Below, piece after piece: positions 1 through 9,642 of a DNA stretch of 64,000 nt. The stretch's first letter is position 1, and every line of letters begins with the position of its first letter. A model generated the notes under the pieces. It did not search any database. It had not been told where the DNA came from and worked only from the letters and a program-made list of their open reading frames with translations. Both the position numbers and the translations under genes were made by a program. The stretch comes from Udaeobacter sp963725505 (GTDB taxonomy: Bacteria; Verrucomicrobiota; Verrucomicrobiia; Chthoniobacterales; UBA10450), in assembly GCA_963725505.1 (NCBI GenBank), contig CAVRYN010000009.1, positions 65,938 through 129,937 of the forward strand, read 5' to 3'.

Positions 1-369
1 GTCTGCGTCCACCGCGTATTCGAATAGCACCGCGACCTTGTTCAGCCGGGACCATTTTGGCGGCATGGTTTGCAAATAAATGGCACCGCGATAACTCGCG
101 CTCCCATCTTTCTTCATCGTGCCGACACCATGGCCTGTCCAGGTGGCCATTTTCCCGTCCTTGGTTATCATCACACCTTGTCCTTCGCCGTAGTGTGTCC
201 CGTCCGGACGGACAACGGTCCAGTAGGTGCCCGTGTCCTTTAGGTCAGTGCCCAGCAACGATCCGTTTGCCTGAAACGAGGTTTCCATTTTGGGCGCTCC
301 GCCCAGGTTCGGCAACACCCGTTGCATAGTAACTTTGCCTGATATTTCACCAATCTTTTCGCCTAGCAT
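1..369 (-). CDS. Conserved hypothetical protein, 3' end cut by window
   Basis: The frame is open from an ATG at 367-369 down to base 1, giving 123 residues with no stop, so the C-terminus lies outside the window. A strong Shine-Dalgarno (GGAGG) sits a few bases before the ATG. The protein begins MLGEKIGEISGKVTMQRVLP and is rich in Gly/Thr, with a GTYWTVV segment and a YGEGQGVMITKDGKMATWTG segment. This resembles an uncharacterised family of about 140 residues seen in soil bacteria and archaea, with no known activity. No signal peptide or membrane segment is visible. Confidence 0.75.
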   Translation of the reverse strand, partial: MLGEKIGEISGKVTMQRVLPNLGGAPKMETSFQANGSLLGTDLKDTGTYWTVVRPDGTHYGEGQGVMITKDGKMATWTGHGVGTMKKDGSASYRGAIYLQTMPPKWSRLNKVAVLFEYAVDAD

Positions 370-502
370 AAATTTCCTCCTGTTGAAGTTTCTTTTCTTG
401 AATTCGTTGGAATTCGGACTCCGACAATCATAGCGAAAGAAATTCGGGCGTCCACGAAGCTAACTTCAGCGGCGGAGTCGTTTGTGTGACTGCACATGCA
501 TT

Positions 503-539
503 TGTGAGGTCCCTCGTCGTCTGCGCGACTCGGGATGAC
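503..539. repeat. Half copy of a GGTCCCTC...GGGATGAC interspersed repeat
   Basis: This matches the right arm of the longer palindromic repeats at 1306-1412 and 11021-11127 (GAGGTCCCTCG...CTCGGGATGAC). It occupies part of the 190-base gap between the first protein and the DUF1353 lipoprotein gene. No left arm is present. Confidence 0.6.
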
Positions 540-560
540 CGGCGCGAAACGCGTGGGTGA

Positions 561-1223
561 TCACCACCCTTCGGTGTTCGCTCGTTGTTCGATCTGCTCG
601 AGACTGGGATCAGTGGTGCTGATCCAATCGCGTGCCTGGTTGATTAGAACCGGATTTACCGGAACCGCGCGCGGAATCTGCTCCCCTCTTGTTACCAGTT
701 CACCCTTGTACTTCACGGGTTTGCCGCGTTTGATTGGAAACTTCCAATGACGCCCGAATTTGTAGAGCGCGTAATACATCGTCTTTGCTTCACCGACGCT
801 GACGCCGCTGCAACGCATGGCGTTGTAGAACATGCGATCACAATCCCACCATGGCCGGTTGTGTTTTTCGTACGCAACGTCGTGCAACACAGAAGCGTTC
901 CGATATTTTCCTTCGAACGGGCCGCCCATGACGGACCAGAGATAACGCGGAATGGATGCGCCATCGGTAACTGAACCGGCAGGCGCGTCCCAAATGAGGC
1001 CCTGCGGATCGGTGTAGCTCAACTCGGTCATCACCGTCATCGTCCGCCCATCCGGGTTCCATTTTAAGATCGGGTCACCGCTGTAGTAACCCCATTTGGA
1101 CCCGGTCGCGCCGGATTGCGTCGCGACAGACGACGCGTCTGAGTTCTTATGTGATGCGCACCCGGTCAAGATGGCGAGCAAACTGACGAGCGCCAAGAAT
1201 CGAATTCCCTTTTGCATTCCCAT
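561..1223 (-). CDS. DUF1353-family lipoprotein
   Basis: 220 residues. The N-terminus has a hydrophobic stretch ending in a lipobox L-T-G-C with Cys22, so the mature protein is probably lipid-anchored. Residues about 80-175 match the DUF1353 pattern: a TDGASIPR segment, then VLHDVAYEKHNRP, then WWDCDRMFYNAM. The conserved Asp, His and Asp residues of that family suggest a hydrolase-like fold, but no reaction is established. A second in-frame ATG two codons downstream could be the true start; neither has a strong ribosome binding site. It stands alone, with repeats upstream. Confidence 0.75.
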   Translation of the reverse strand: MGMQKGIRFLALVSLLAILTGCASHKNSDASSVATQSGATGSKWGYYSGDPILKWNPDGRTMTVMTELSYTDPQGLIWDAPAGSVTDGASIPRYLWSVMGGPFEGKYRNASVLHDVAYEKHNRPWWDCDRMFYNAMRCSGVSVGEAKTMYYALYKFGRHWKFPIKRGKPVKYKGELVTRGEQIPRAVPVNPVLINQARDWISTTDPSLEQIEQRANTEGW

Positions 1224-1305
1224 GTGAAAGGGGAACGTTCAACGGCTTGCACTGGCTTTCAACTCGCGAACGCGCTCAGAGTCACTGCTAGATTGTTCCC
1301 CGCGG

Positions 1306-1412
1306 GTCATCCTGAGCGAAGTGAAGGACCTCACATAGGTTGTTGCCTCACACACGTTGCTCTGTGTGACACCCACCTCGACTGTGAGGTTCCTCGCTCC
1401 GCTCGGAATGAC
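1306..1412. repeat. Palindromic interspersed repeat, GTCATCCTGAGCGAAGTGAAGG type
   Basis: The left arm GTCATCCTGAGCGAAGTGA is answered by a right arm ending CTCGGAATGAC about 100 bases later, forming a long imperfect stem. A related copy lies at 11021-11127 and a half copy at 503-539. Similar elements are widespread between genes of soil bacteria. With the repeat at 1481-1559 it fills the 329-base space between the lipoprotein gene and resB. Confidence 0.75.
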
Positions 1413-1480
1413 AATGCAACGCGCACGTCGCGCTCCTGTTTCTGCGAAAGCTCTGTGACGAATGGGTAATTGGCTCGATG

Positions 1481-1559
1481 TTGTAGCCGGCATCGCCGAT
1501 GCCGGTTGAGGGAAACGGGCTCGTGGAAAAAAACCGGGATCACCGATCCCGGCTACAAC
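1481..1559. repeat. GTAGCCGG...CCGGCTAC palindromic repeat
   Basis: TTGTAGCCGGCATCGCCGAT opens the element and CGATCCCGGCTACAA closes it, with two internal hairpins (GGCATCGCCGATGCC and GGGATCACCGATCCC). It ends at the 3' edge of the resB reading frame. It belongs to the GTAGCC...GGCTAC class also present at 12150-12212. Confidence 0.7.
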
Positions 1560-3688
1560 GCTGATGTGGAAACAAGGCAAGGTTCGCGCTTCCCTTCTTC
1601 TGGTTTCGGGAGCGAAGGCGTGATCGGCTCGCCTTCGGTCTGTTTCCGGTACGGTTGCAGATAAAACATCATGAACACGCCAATCACCACCAGCAACGAA
1701 CCGATCCATTTCAATAGCCAGCCGGGGTCGCGCAAAATTTGCACCGTGCTTTGGTTAAGATTTTCCGGGTTCCATGAGGCTTGGGAAATTTTGTAAGTCA
1801 ATCCGGTCCACGTGCGCCACCAGTTACCAGGAAAACTGAACGGGTTATTCATCCAACATGCGCCGGTGGCAGTGTCGCCGTCGGCGGTGACGACGCGCAG
1901 CGTACTTTTGAATCCGGCAGGGCTGTCGCTGCCTTCGTTTCGTTTCACTTCAAAATTGAGCAGTTCTAGTCCGATCGGCAGCGAAACTGTTTTCCAGCCG
2001 TAGGCAACCATAATTGCATCAGGTGAAGTTCGCCCCGGCGAATCCGTCCTTTGGCGAATCGGAATCGTGATCTGCCAGCCGGCTGGAGCCCATCGCTCGA
2101 TCGTTTCGCCGTTTTGTTGAACGCGCACGCGCACGCCATCTGGCAAATCGGCTGCTCCGGACAAAGATGCCGATGTTTGTCCGGAGTTCACTGGCATAAA
2201 ATCCATCTGCGCCTGTGCGCTCGGCATCGTCTCGTCAACAACGAGCTGCCAATCGGCCCAACCCGTTGGCAGCGGTTTATTCAAATCGAGCTTGCCGCTC
2301 GATTTCCCGTTCTTTCGTGAAGCGAGCTCGTAAGTGATCGCGCCATCATCGGCGATAAACAACGTGAGATGATTTTGCGTTTCCTCCGCCGGGTGCAGGC
2401 ATCGTTGGCGGCCCGCCGGTGGTAGTCAGTTCTTTGCCGCCTCCATGCGGATTGGTTTCGGCTTCAGAAACAGGAACACCTTTGCCGAAGAGGGTGACGA
2501 ACACTGCCGGATTGTTCGGCTCATCACCGAACGAACTCGGTTTCCCTTTCTCGATTCGGAAATCGGGCCAGTAATTCTCGATCCGGAGCGTGAACGGTGT
2601 GTTCTCGATCAGCACGTCGCGCCCGAGATTTTTTGCGACATCAAAGATCGTTTCCTTTTCGCCGGACGAAACTACGACGTAGCCCTTATTTCCGTTCACA
2701 GGTGCGACCAAACGCACTTTCGCACCGGTGCTGCCGCCTTTGCGAACGTGGCCGATCTGTTCGTCCGGCGCGTTGCTAAACGCGAAAATTGATTCCTCGA
2801 GCTCTGTCTCTTGATCGAGACGGACTGGGACATATCCGTCTCGATGCGTCCCATACGTCGAAGTTGGCGGCGCCTCGTTTGAGCTCGATGTTTGCCAAAC
2901 CCATCGAGAAATTTCCGTGCTGCGAATCATCAGCGAGGAGCCAGCTGTCGAGATGCTGGTTCATCATCGCAGTCGCGATTGTGAAATGCAGTGCCGGCCT
3001 GCCCGCCGAAGCTTCAGCGGAGGCGGACGCGCCGCCCCCCTCGCTCGACGGCTTCGGATTTATTTTCCCCTGAATCGCAGGCGCGTAATCGACAATTTGG
3101 AGATGCGCGCTGCTGGCGAGAAGACCAAGATCGCGCGGGTGCTGTGGAGAAGGCGGATGATGCAAAAATTCTGCCGGATAACCTTTCACGATTCCATCGA
3201 CATCGTGCACACGAAGCTGGCGTTCGATCGACCAGAAGTCGATTGGTTGGCGGTTCGCCTTTGAAGAGCGTGATTGTTCCTTCAATGCCCCAAATTCGAC
3301 CGATTAGTGAACCGATCAGCAGCGTGATGATGCCGAGATGCGTGATGAGAAATGCAAGATGATGTTTGCGCCACGGCCAGCGCGACAGGGCGGAACAGGC
3401 AAGATTCGCCCCGAGCAAAACCAGCCAGATATTGAACCAAGGCGCACCGTAAACGTAGGCGCGCGCAACTTTCGCATCGAAACTCGATTCGTAAATCGTG
3501 CCAGCAATTGCGGCGACGATGAGCACTGCGAGCAAAACGACAGCGAGTTTGAGCGACGCAAAGAATTCAAAGACCGGGTTGCGTTGCCATGCTCGCCACG
3601 GGACGAGTCCGTCCGACTGGCGGACTGGCTGCTCCCTTGAATTCGAGTGTCCCATGCTAACAGCGCACTTTCCCCGAGACGAGGCCAT
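1553..3688 (-). pseudogene. resB: ResB-like cytochrome c biogenesis protein, three frameshifts
   Basis: Four overlapping minus-strand frames read one after another give a ResB-type protein of about 700 residues. ResB works with CcsA in system II to bring haem to apocytochrome c in the periplasm. The first part (from 3688) has transmembrane helices around AVVLLAVLIVAAIAGTIYES, LVLLGANLACSAL and HLGIITLLIGSLIGR. The frame changes near 3240, near 2850 and near 2370, where GGCGGAGGAA carries one extra G. The last part ends with a transmembrane helix and the tail LQPYRKQTEG. Residues either side of each break stay conserved, so this is either a recent mutation or a sequence error. Residues near 3000-3035 (ASASAEASAGRPA) appear to come from an inserted repeat. 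Confidence 0.75.
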
Positions 3689-3711
3689 GCTTCAATGATT
3701 GAGTTTGTCCG

Positions 3712-4530
3712 ATGGCAGCCGAGTCGTTAGCGAGGATCCAAGTCGAGGGCGCGCAAATTGGTTATCGTCGAATGGGCAATGGCCAGCCGCTTCTGGTCCT
3801 GAACGGCTTCGCCGCGACGAGCGCGGACTGGGACCCTTCATTCATCGATGGGCTCGCGTCTTCCAATGATCTCGTTCTTCTGGATCACCGCGGGATCGGC
3901 AGCTCTACCGATGATGGAAAGCCATTCGACATCGCCCAGCTTGCCAGTGACGTCGCGCATGTGATCGAGACGCTTGGCTTCGAACGCACAAGCGTACTGG
4001 GATGGTCGATGGGTGGATTCATTGCCCAGACGCTCGCCTTGCAGCATCCAGATCGCGTTAACAAGCTCATCTTGTTATCGACAGACCCGGGAGGCGCTGA
4101 TGCAGAGCTCGCCTCGGCCGCCGTGAGGTCGCAACTGGTCGACACGTCCGGCACGCCTCACGAGCAGGCTCGGCGATTGCTGTCGTTGCTTTTTCCGAGC
4201 GGTGTCGCCGAATCCTTGTATCGAGAATTCGGCGACATCGTGGCGGCTGCGCGAGCGCGGTTATCTCCTGACCTGGTCAAGCGTCAAGCTGCGGCGATGG
4301 ACGCGTGGCACTGCAATGGCGTCGGGAGCCGACTGCGAGAGATAAGCGCGCCAGTGCTTATCGCCACGGGCACTGAGGACGTAGTAATCCCTCCCTCTAA
4401 TGCGTTGAAACTCGTCAACGACGTTCCCAACGCATGGCTGGCTCAATTCCCGGGCGGTGGCCACGCTTTCATGGCGCAGTATCCACGTCCGCTGGGGGAT
4501 CTGATCAACGGCTTTCTCGCACTTGGATGA
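3712..4530 (+). CDS. Alpha/beta-fold hydrolase
   Basis: 272 residues with the full catalytic triad pattern of the alpha/beta hydrolase fold: the nucleophile elbow G-W-S-M-G with Ser99, an acid at Asp223 (GTEDVVIPP) and His251 (GGGHAFM). The oxyanion strand LLVLNGF and the DHRGIG turn at residues 58-63 are typical of haloperoxidase/ester hydrolase relatives. No signal peptide, so cytoplasmic. The substrate cannot be read from sequence. It is divergent from resB and convergent with the DUF883-like gene, whose frame runs into its 3' end. Confidence 0.88.
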   Translation: MAAESLARIQVEGAQIGYRRMGNGQPLLVLNGFAATSADWDPSFIDGLASSNDLVLLDHRGIGSSTDDGKPFDIAQLASDVAHVIETLGFERTSVLGWSMGGFIAQTLALQHPDRVNKLILLSTDPGGADAELASAAVRSQLVDTSGTPHEQARRLLSLLFPSGVAESLYREFGDIVAAARARLSPDLVKRQAAAMDAWHCNGVGSRLREISAPVLIATGTEDVVIPPSNALKLVNDVPNAWLAQFPGGGHAFMAQYPRPLGDLINGFLALG

Positions 4531-5040
4531 ATCGACGCTCAGCGCGTCCACGCTTTCCAACGCTTGCGGATTGGCTTGCGCGTAACGGTTCACATCGATT
4601 TTCTTCAGCCGTTTGACGCCGTCTCTCATCGCGTCGGCCGACTTTTCATATTTTTCCCTGGCCGATTTGAACAGTGGCCAGAGGAACGGCAGCGAGAGCA
4701 GGCTCCAGTCCAGGTTTTCCAGCGGCGACTTCATCTCAATTTCTGTCTTTCGCTCACTGGCAGAGGCGTGGCGGATCGCCAATCCAATCGCGATCCCGAC
4801 GCCCAGTGCGCCGAGGATCGTGGGCACGGGATTTTTGCGCACGAAATATTCGGTGCGCTCCCGCGCGCGGCCGGCTTTCTCTTTTGTTCCATCCCACGTC
4901 TGACTCATCGCCGTGGAAATTTTCCTTGTTGCTCGACGAAACTGCTCATGCCCACTTGAGCCAATTTCTTCTTCGCGCGGCTGACGCTGCGCCGGAAGCG
5001 GTTCGTCCCTCGTAAGATCGTTTTCGTTCGGATTAATCAT
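4261..5040 (-). CDS. DUF883/ElaB-like one-helix membrane protein, 3' end uncertain
   Basis: The ATG at 5040 (MINPNENDL) is the most plausible start; an upstream ATG at 5148 adds a segment with no family-like character. Residues about 10-65 are charged and helical. VRKNPVPTILGALGVGIAIG matches the C-terminal membrane anchor of ElaB/YqjD (DUF883) proteins, which bind ribosomes or stress-associated partners at the inner membrane. A second hydrophobic stretch (LLSLPFLWPLF) follows. After about 4530 the frame runs antisense through the hydrolase gene for 270 bases and loses any family-like character, so the true stop may have been lost by a frameshift near 4530. Confidence 0.55.
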   Translation of the reverse strand: MINPNENDLTRDEPLPAQRQPREEEIGSSGHEQFRRATRKISTAMSQTWDGTKEKAGRARERTEYFVRKNPVPTILGALGVGIAIGLAIRHASASERKTEIEMKSPLENLDWSLLSLPFLWPLFKSAREKYEKSADAMRDGVKRLKKIDVNRYAQANPQALESVDALSVDSSKCEKAVDQIPQRTWILRHESVATARELSQPCVGNVVDEFQRIRGRDYYVLSARGDKHWRAYLSQSAPDAIAVPRVHRRSLTLDQVRR

Positions 5041-5158
5041 ACAAAAAGAAATCGTATCCCGCCGTGCGATTGCGTTTCTCAAGTCTGGCGTTCCACTCAG
5101 TAAAGCGCGCGGCAGCCGTTCATGCAACGCGTGAATTGCGCTTCCCACAGGGAAGCGG

Positions 5159-5659
5159 CTACAGGATTCGGCGATAGGCGTCGTAAATTTCCTGGCCCCA
5201 GAGAACGAAGATCACTTTGTCGATCTGGTCGGTGTTCGCTAGGAATTCGCGAGTGGTTTTCAGCGCGATCTGCGCCGCTTCCGGAATCGGATAGCCGTAA
5301 GCACCGCAACTGATCGCCGGAAACGCGATCGTTTTGATTCCGTTTTCCACCGCGAGCTGCAATGAATTCCGGTAGCAATTTGCCAGCGTCTCAGGCTCGC
5401 CATGTTTCCCGGCGCGCCAGATCGGCCCGACCGTGTGAATGACGAACCGGGCCGGCAAACGATATCCGCGAGTAATTTTCGCTTGGCCGGGCTCACAACC
5501 GCCCAGCGTTCGACATTCGGCGAGCAATTCAGGTCCGGCAGCGCGATGAATCGCGCCGTCCACTCCGCCCCCGCCGAGAAGCGTCGTGTTTGCTGCGTTC
5601 ACAATGGCATCAACATCGAGCTTCGTGATGTCGCCGCGGACGATTTCGATTTCTCCCAT
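5159..5659 (-). CDS. Macrodomain O-acetyl-ADP-ribose deacetylase
   Basis: 166 residues covering one macrodomain. Signatures are GDITKLDVDAIVNAAN at residues 9-24, the glycine loop GGGGVDGAIHRAAG, VIHTVGPIW, and the distal loop AFPAISCGAYGYP. These match the MacroD/YmdB class, which removes ADP-ribose from acidic residues and hydrolyses O-acetyl-ADP-ribose in the cytoplasm. Length is normal for the family. It lies 12 bases downstream of pdxH on the same strand and may be cotranscribed with it. Confidence 0.92.
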   Translation of the reverse strand: MGEIEIVRGDITKLDVDAIVNAANTTLLGGGGVDGAIHRAAGPELLAECRTLGGCEPGQAKITRGYRLPARFVIHTVGPIWRAGKHGEPETLANCYRNSLQLAVENGIKTIAFPAISCGAYGYPIPEAAQIALKTTREFLANTDQIDKVIFVLWGQEIYDAYRRIL

Positions 5660-5671
5660 AAATCCAAGCGA

Positions 5672-6322
5672 TCATGGCGCAAGTCGATCAATCTGCCACG
5701 AACCATCCGGTTGCCGCGTGTAACGAAAGCGATCGTGCAACCGGTTTGAGCGTCCCTGCCAGAATTCAATCCTATCTGGTTTGAGCCGATAACCGCCCCA
5801 GTGCGGCGGCAATGGAACAGGCTTGCCGGAGAAGCGTTCGGTCATGTCTGCCATTCGCGCGTCGAGAACGCGCCGACCGTCGAGCACCTCGCTTTGACGC
5901 GACGCCCATGCGCTCAGTTGGCTCCCGATCGGTCGCGAACGAAAATAAGTCAGCGATTCTTTGCGCGAGGTTTTCTCCACTTTTCCGCTGATGCGAATTT
6001 GCCGGTCTAATTCGATCCAGTAAAACGCCAGCGCCGCGTACGGATTCCCCTCGAGCTGCTTTCCTTTTTCGCTCCCGTAATTGGTAAAAAAGACGAACCC
6101 GTCCTGGTCGAATCCTTTTAGCAACACAATCCGCACTGACGGTCTGGCATCGCGACCAGCCGTTGCGAGGCTCATCGCGTTAACATCGCGAATGCCGGCC
6201 TCGATTGCGGCAGTAAACCAATTTCCAAATTGCTTGATCGGATCGGGATCGAGATCGCTCCGGCGCAGACCCTTACCGGCGTGCTCGTAATGCGAGGCCG
6301 TTGGGTCTCGTGGCGTCTCCAT
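5672..6322 (-). CDS. pdxH: Pyridoxamine 5'-phosphate oxidase
   Basis: 216 residues, the usual length. PdxH is an FMN enzyme that oxidises pyridoxamine or pyridoxine 5'-phosphate to pyridoxal phosphate. The FMN-binding block RIVLLKGFDQDGFVFFTNYG is near residues 64-83, followed by SEKGKQLEGNPYAALAFYW. The C-terminal dimerisation block has WGGYRLKPDRIEFWQG and ends in RLAP. It sits 14 bases after the cysteine desulfurase gene; the product PLP is the cofactor of that enzyme, so a shared transcript would make sense. Confidence 0.95.
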   Translation of the reverse strand: METPRDPTASHYEHAGKGLRRSDLDPDPIKQFGNWFTAAIEAGIRDVNAMSLATAGRDARPSVRIVLLKGFDQDGFVFFTNYGSEKGKQLEGNPYAALAFYWIELDRQIRISGKVEKTSRKESLTYFRSRPIGSQLSAWASRQSEVLDGRRVLDARMADMTERFSGKPVPLPPHWGGYRLKPDRIEFWQGRSNRLHDRFRYTRQPDGSWQIDRLAP

Positions 6323-6336
6323 CAGGGATTCCGAAA

Positions 6337-7554
6337 CTAGGTCGCCGCGGCGAGGGCTCCGAGCCTCGCGGTTTCACGCAGTTTCTCGATGACTTTGGGA
6401 ATGATTTCAATGGCGCGATCGATTTCGGCTTCGGTGTTAAGCCGGCCAAATGAAAAGCGCAGACTGCGCCGGGCGCCATCGCCATCAGGATTCATCGCGC
6501 GCAACACATGCGAAGCTTCCTGCGAACCCGTTCGGCAGGCCGATCCAGCCGAGCAGCAAATACGATGTCGATCCAACAGTAGCAGGGCCGCGGGGGATTC
6601 GATTCCTTCAAACGAAAAACTTGATGTGTTTGGTATCCGAAGCGCGCCAGCGCCATTCACGGATGAGCCGCTCACGGATTCAAGAATCGCTTTTTCGAAT
6701 CGATCGCGCATCGAGTGAACATTCCCTTTCCCTTGTGTCAGATATTTGGCGGCCAGTTCAGCGGCTTTTCCAAGGCCGACGATTCCTGCCACGTTTTCGG
6801 TTCCGCCGCGGCGCCCATTTTCCTGGCCACCGCCTGCGATCAACGAACTAAAGCGCGCTCGCCCGTTGACACAAAGCGCGCCTACGCCTTTCGGCCCATG
6901 AAATTTGTGCGCGGAAAGGGAAAGAAAATTGATCGCCGTTTCGCGCAAGCGAATAGGGATTTTGCCGATCGCCTGCACAGCATCGGTATGAAAGAGCACG
7001 CCTTTCCGGCGACAAATCTCAGCGATTTTCTGAACGGGGAACAGCACGCCAGTTTCGTTGTTCGCCCACATCATCGAAACGAGCGCTGTCTCCGGGCGAA
7101 TCGCGGCTTCCAATTCAGCAAGATCAACATTGCCATGCTGATCCACGCCGAGAAACGTCACGGCGCAGCCGCGTTTTTCGAGGTCCTGGCAGGGACGCAA
7201 GACCGCGCTGTGTTCTACCTGGCTTATCACCACATGTCCGCCACAGCGGATTCGTCCAGTGGCGAATTTCCCGCGCGGGTCGAGCTGCGACGCCGAATGA
7301 ATCACCGCGTTATTGGATTCCGTTCCGCCGCTGGTGAAAACAATTTCCGACGGTGCACAGCCGAGTAACGCTGCCAGCCGTTCACGCGCCAGATCGACAG
7401 CTTTTCGCGCTCTGGCTGCGAACGCGTAACCGCTGGAAGGGTTGCCGTAATACTTCGTCAAAAACGGCAGCATTTCCTCGATCACCGCGGGATCTAGCGG
7501 TGTGGTGGCGTTGTTATCGAGGTAAATGATTTCGTCGTCCGCCATGGACTCCAT
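6337..7554 (-). CDS. Cysteine desulfurase (NifS/IscS class)
   Basis: 405 residues, fold-type I PLP enzyme that takes sulfur from cysteine for Fe-S cluster or thiolation pathways. The PLP lysine is Lys217 in SAHKFHGPKG; the active-site loop cysteine is Cys340 in CCSAGSACRTG. N-terminal YLDNNATTPLDP and FTSGGTESNN are diagnostic. The loop layout places it with group I (NifS/IscS) rather than SufS. No iscR or iscU is adjacent, so the specific role (Fe-S assembly or tRNA thiolation) is open. The start near 7554 is preceded by only a weak ribosome binding site. Confidence 0.93.
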   Translation of the reverse strand: MESMADDEIIYLDNNATTPLDPAVIEEMLPFLTKYYGNPSSGYAFAARARKAVDLARERLAALLGCAPSEIVFTSGGTESNNAVIHSASQLDPRGKFATGRIRCGGHVVISQVEHSAVLRPCQDLEKRGCAVTFLGVDQHGNVDLAELEAAIRPETALVSMMWANNETGVLFPVQKIAEICRRKGVLFHTDAVQAIGKIPIRLRETAINFLSLSAHKFHGPKGVGALCVNGRARFSSLIAGGGQENGRRGGTENVAGIVGLGKAAELAAKYLTQGKGNVHSMRDRFEKAILESVSGSSVNGAGALRIPNTSSFSFEGIESPAALLLLDRHRICCSAGSACRTGSQEASHVLRAMNPDGDGARRSLRFSFGRLNTEAEIDRAIEIIPKVIEKLRETARLGALAAAT

Positions 7555-7637
7555 TGTAGAGCTAGTCGCAGCTGCTGCAATGTTGTTCCCGTGGGTCGGC
7601 GTTTTGTCGATTCCCGCTCGGCGCGGGCGCTCCAGCG

Positions 7638-8381
7638 TCAGTCCATCATGGACGGCGGCAGGAATTCGAAGTAGCCGACCTTGAGCTGGCCGCCTTCTTC
7701 GACGAGAACGACCTTGAGATTTAAATAGGGATCAAAATCTTCGTCCTTCTTCAACTCCTCCACGCTAATGCCCTGCTGCTGCGCCACCTTTTGAAGTTCC
7801 TGCTGTGACAGTTCGGTGTGGATCTGTCCGCGTAAACTCGCGCGCCGGATGTTGGCGGGAATCCAGTCGGGCATCGCGCCGATGGCGAACATGGAGTCCA
7901 TCGCGCCGAATTGCTCCTTGCTGCGCCGGTTCAAAACGTCGGGCTCGGTCGAAAACACGCTTAGCATCTTAGGCCCGCTAGGTGCGCCACGCGCCGCCTC
8001 GACGTATTGCATCAGGTAGGCGAATTGCGCCGCCGTCACGTTCATATACGGTTGTGATTCGTATTGCTGGAAAGTGGCCTGTTCCTCAGCAGGCGTAAAC
8101 TGATTGAAGGACATTCGCGCCTTGGCATGGCTCGAGAGCAGCGCGTAAGCGTCCGCATATTTCCGGTTGGCGATGGCAATGAAGAACGGCTTTGCCGCGA
8201 GGAGATATTTGCGTTCATCGGGTTTCGCGTCCTTGTCTAAAAAATCATCCTCGCTTTTTTGAGCGGCTCTCTCTTTACCGCCCTGAGTTTTCTTGCCGCA
8301 ATTTATCAGAAACGCCGGCAGTAGAATCGCCGCGATGACTGACCTTGATAGAGCGTCGATTCTTTTCACGTGACACCTCAT
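7638..8381 (-). CDS. Hypothetical lipoprotein
   Basis: 247 residues. A basic N-terminus and hydrophobic run end in L-I-N-C with Cys28 as the probable lipidated residue. The mature part begins with a charged segment (KKTQGGKERAAQKSEDDFLD), then a helical region with AAKPFFIAIANRKYADAYALL, which resembles the small helical folds of DUF4878-like exported proteins. This is only a loose resemblance. It is divergent from hisC. No function can be assigned. Confidence 0.7.
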   Translation of the reverse strand: MRCHVKRIDALSRSVIAAILLPAFLINCGKKTQGGKERAAQKSEDDFLDKDAKPDERKYLLAAKPFFIAIANRKYADAYALLSSHAKARMSFNQFTPAEEQATFQQYESQPYMNVTAAQFAYLMQYVEAARGAPSGPKMLSVFSTEPDVLNRRSKEQFGAMDSMFAIGAMPDWIPANIRRASLRGQIHTELSQQELQKVAQQQGISVEELKKDEDFDPYLNLKVVLVEEGGQLKVGYFEFLPPSMMD

Positions 8382-8445
8382 TAAGAAGAAGACGTAGAAG
8401 ACGCGTCAACTGGAAAGTTCCCCACTTCCATCTAATCTCTCGCCC

Positions 8446-9546
8446 ATGACGTCCATCTGGGACTTGGCCAATCCGCTACTACGTGACATCGCGGTTTACG
8501 AGCCGGGAAAACCAATTGAAGAGACGGCTCGCGAACTCGGTGTCGAGCCAGCGGAAATCATCAAGCTGGCATCGAACGAGAATCCGCTGGGGCCGTCTCC
8601 CAAAGCAATCGAGGCCATGCGCGCCGCATTGGAAAACGCGCATTTGTATCCGGACGGCAGCGGATTTTACTTGCGCAAAGCGGTGGCAGCCAAGCTCGGT
8701 GTCGCTCCGGAGAACGTGATCCTCGGCAATGGATCAAATGAGGTGATCGAATTTCTCGGTCACGCGTTTCTGAATCCGGGGGATGACGTAATTACTTCTC
8801 AGTATGCGTTTATCATCTATAAACTGCTCGCGACCTCTTTCGCTGCGCGCACGATCGAATTGCCGACTCCGAATTTTCAACAGGACCTCGGTGCGACGTT
8901 GGATGCAATCACGCCGAAAACGCGCCTGATTTTCATCCCTAACCCAAACAATCCCACCGGCACCTTGATTTCGCAGCGCGCGATCGACAGCTTCATGCCG
9001 CGCGTCCCAGAGAACATCGTCGTCGTTTTCGACGAAGCGTATTTTGAATTCCTCGATGATCCACCCGACACGCTGCAATACGTTCGCGAAGGGCGAAATG
9101 TGGTGGTGCTGCGCACGTTTTCGAAAATCCATGGCCTCGCTGGTCTGCGGATCGGTTATGGCGTCGCTACCCCAGATTTGATCGAAGTCCTTCATAAGAC
9201 GAGGCAGCCATTCAATGTGAACAGCATCGCGCAAGCGGGTGCGCTCGCGGCGCTAGAGGACGATGCACACCTGCGCGAGACGAAGCGCGTTGTTGACGAA
9301 GGTCGCGCTTATTTGCAGGAGCAATTTTCCGGAATGCAGATCCCTTTCGTGCCAGCCGTCGCGAATTTTGTGATGATAAACGTGGGCGATGGCTGTGCGG
9401 TCTTCGAGAAACTGCTGCGACTGAAAGTCATCGTGCGACCGCTCAAAGGCTATGGCTTACCCGAATGGGTCCGCATATCGGTAGGCACGATGGAGGAAAA
9501 TAAGAAATTAATCACGGCGCTCAGAGAACTGATACGCAGGCAATAG
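8446..9546 (+). CDS. hisC: Histidinol-phosphate aminotransferase
   Basis: 366 residues, class I/II PLP aminotransferase. The PLP lysine is Lys227 in RTFSKIHGLAGLRIGY; NPNNPTG lies at residues 166-172 and FDEAYFEF near 195-202. LASNENPLGPSP at the N-terminus is characteristic of HisC, which converts imidazole-acetol phosphate to histidinol phosphate; some relatives also act on aromatic keto acids. No other his gene is nearby. It is followed after about 95 bases by mnmE. Confidence 0.93.
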   Translation: MTSIWDLANPLLRDIAVYEPGKPIEETARELGVEPAEIIKLASNENPLGPSPKAIEAMRAALENAHLYPDGSGFYLRKAVAAKLGVAPENVILGNGSNEVIEFLGHAFLNPGDDVITSQYAFIIYKLLATSFAARTIELPTPNFQQDLGATLDAITPKTRLIFIPNPNNPTGTLISQRAIDSFMPRVPENIVVVFDEAYFEFLDDPPDTLQYVREGRNVVVLRTFSKIHGLAGLRIGYGVATPDLIEVLHKTRQPFNVNSIAQAGALAALEDDAHLRETKRVVDEGRAYLQEQFSGMQIPFVPAVANFVMINVGDGCAVFEKLLRLKVIVRPLKGYGLPEWVRISVGTMEENKKLITALRELIRRQ

Positions 9547-9642
9547 CGCGCGCGAAAAAATCTCAATCGAAAAGCTGCGGAGCACCGCCGCAGCCGAATT
9601 TGGCAACCGGAGCGGTTGCCATACAATTGGAATGCCAGAGTC

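Noticed and set aside
1239..1709. 156-residue minus-strand frame over the repeats
   Set aside because: It runs through two palindromic repeats and the resB 3' end and resembles no protein.
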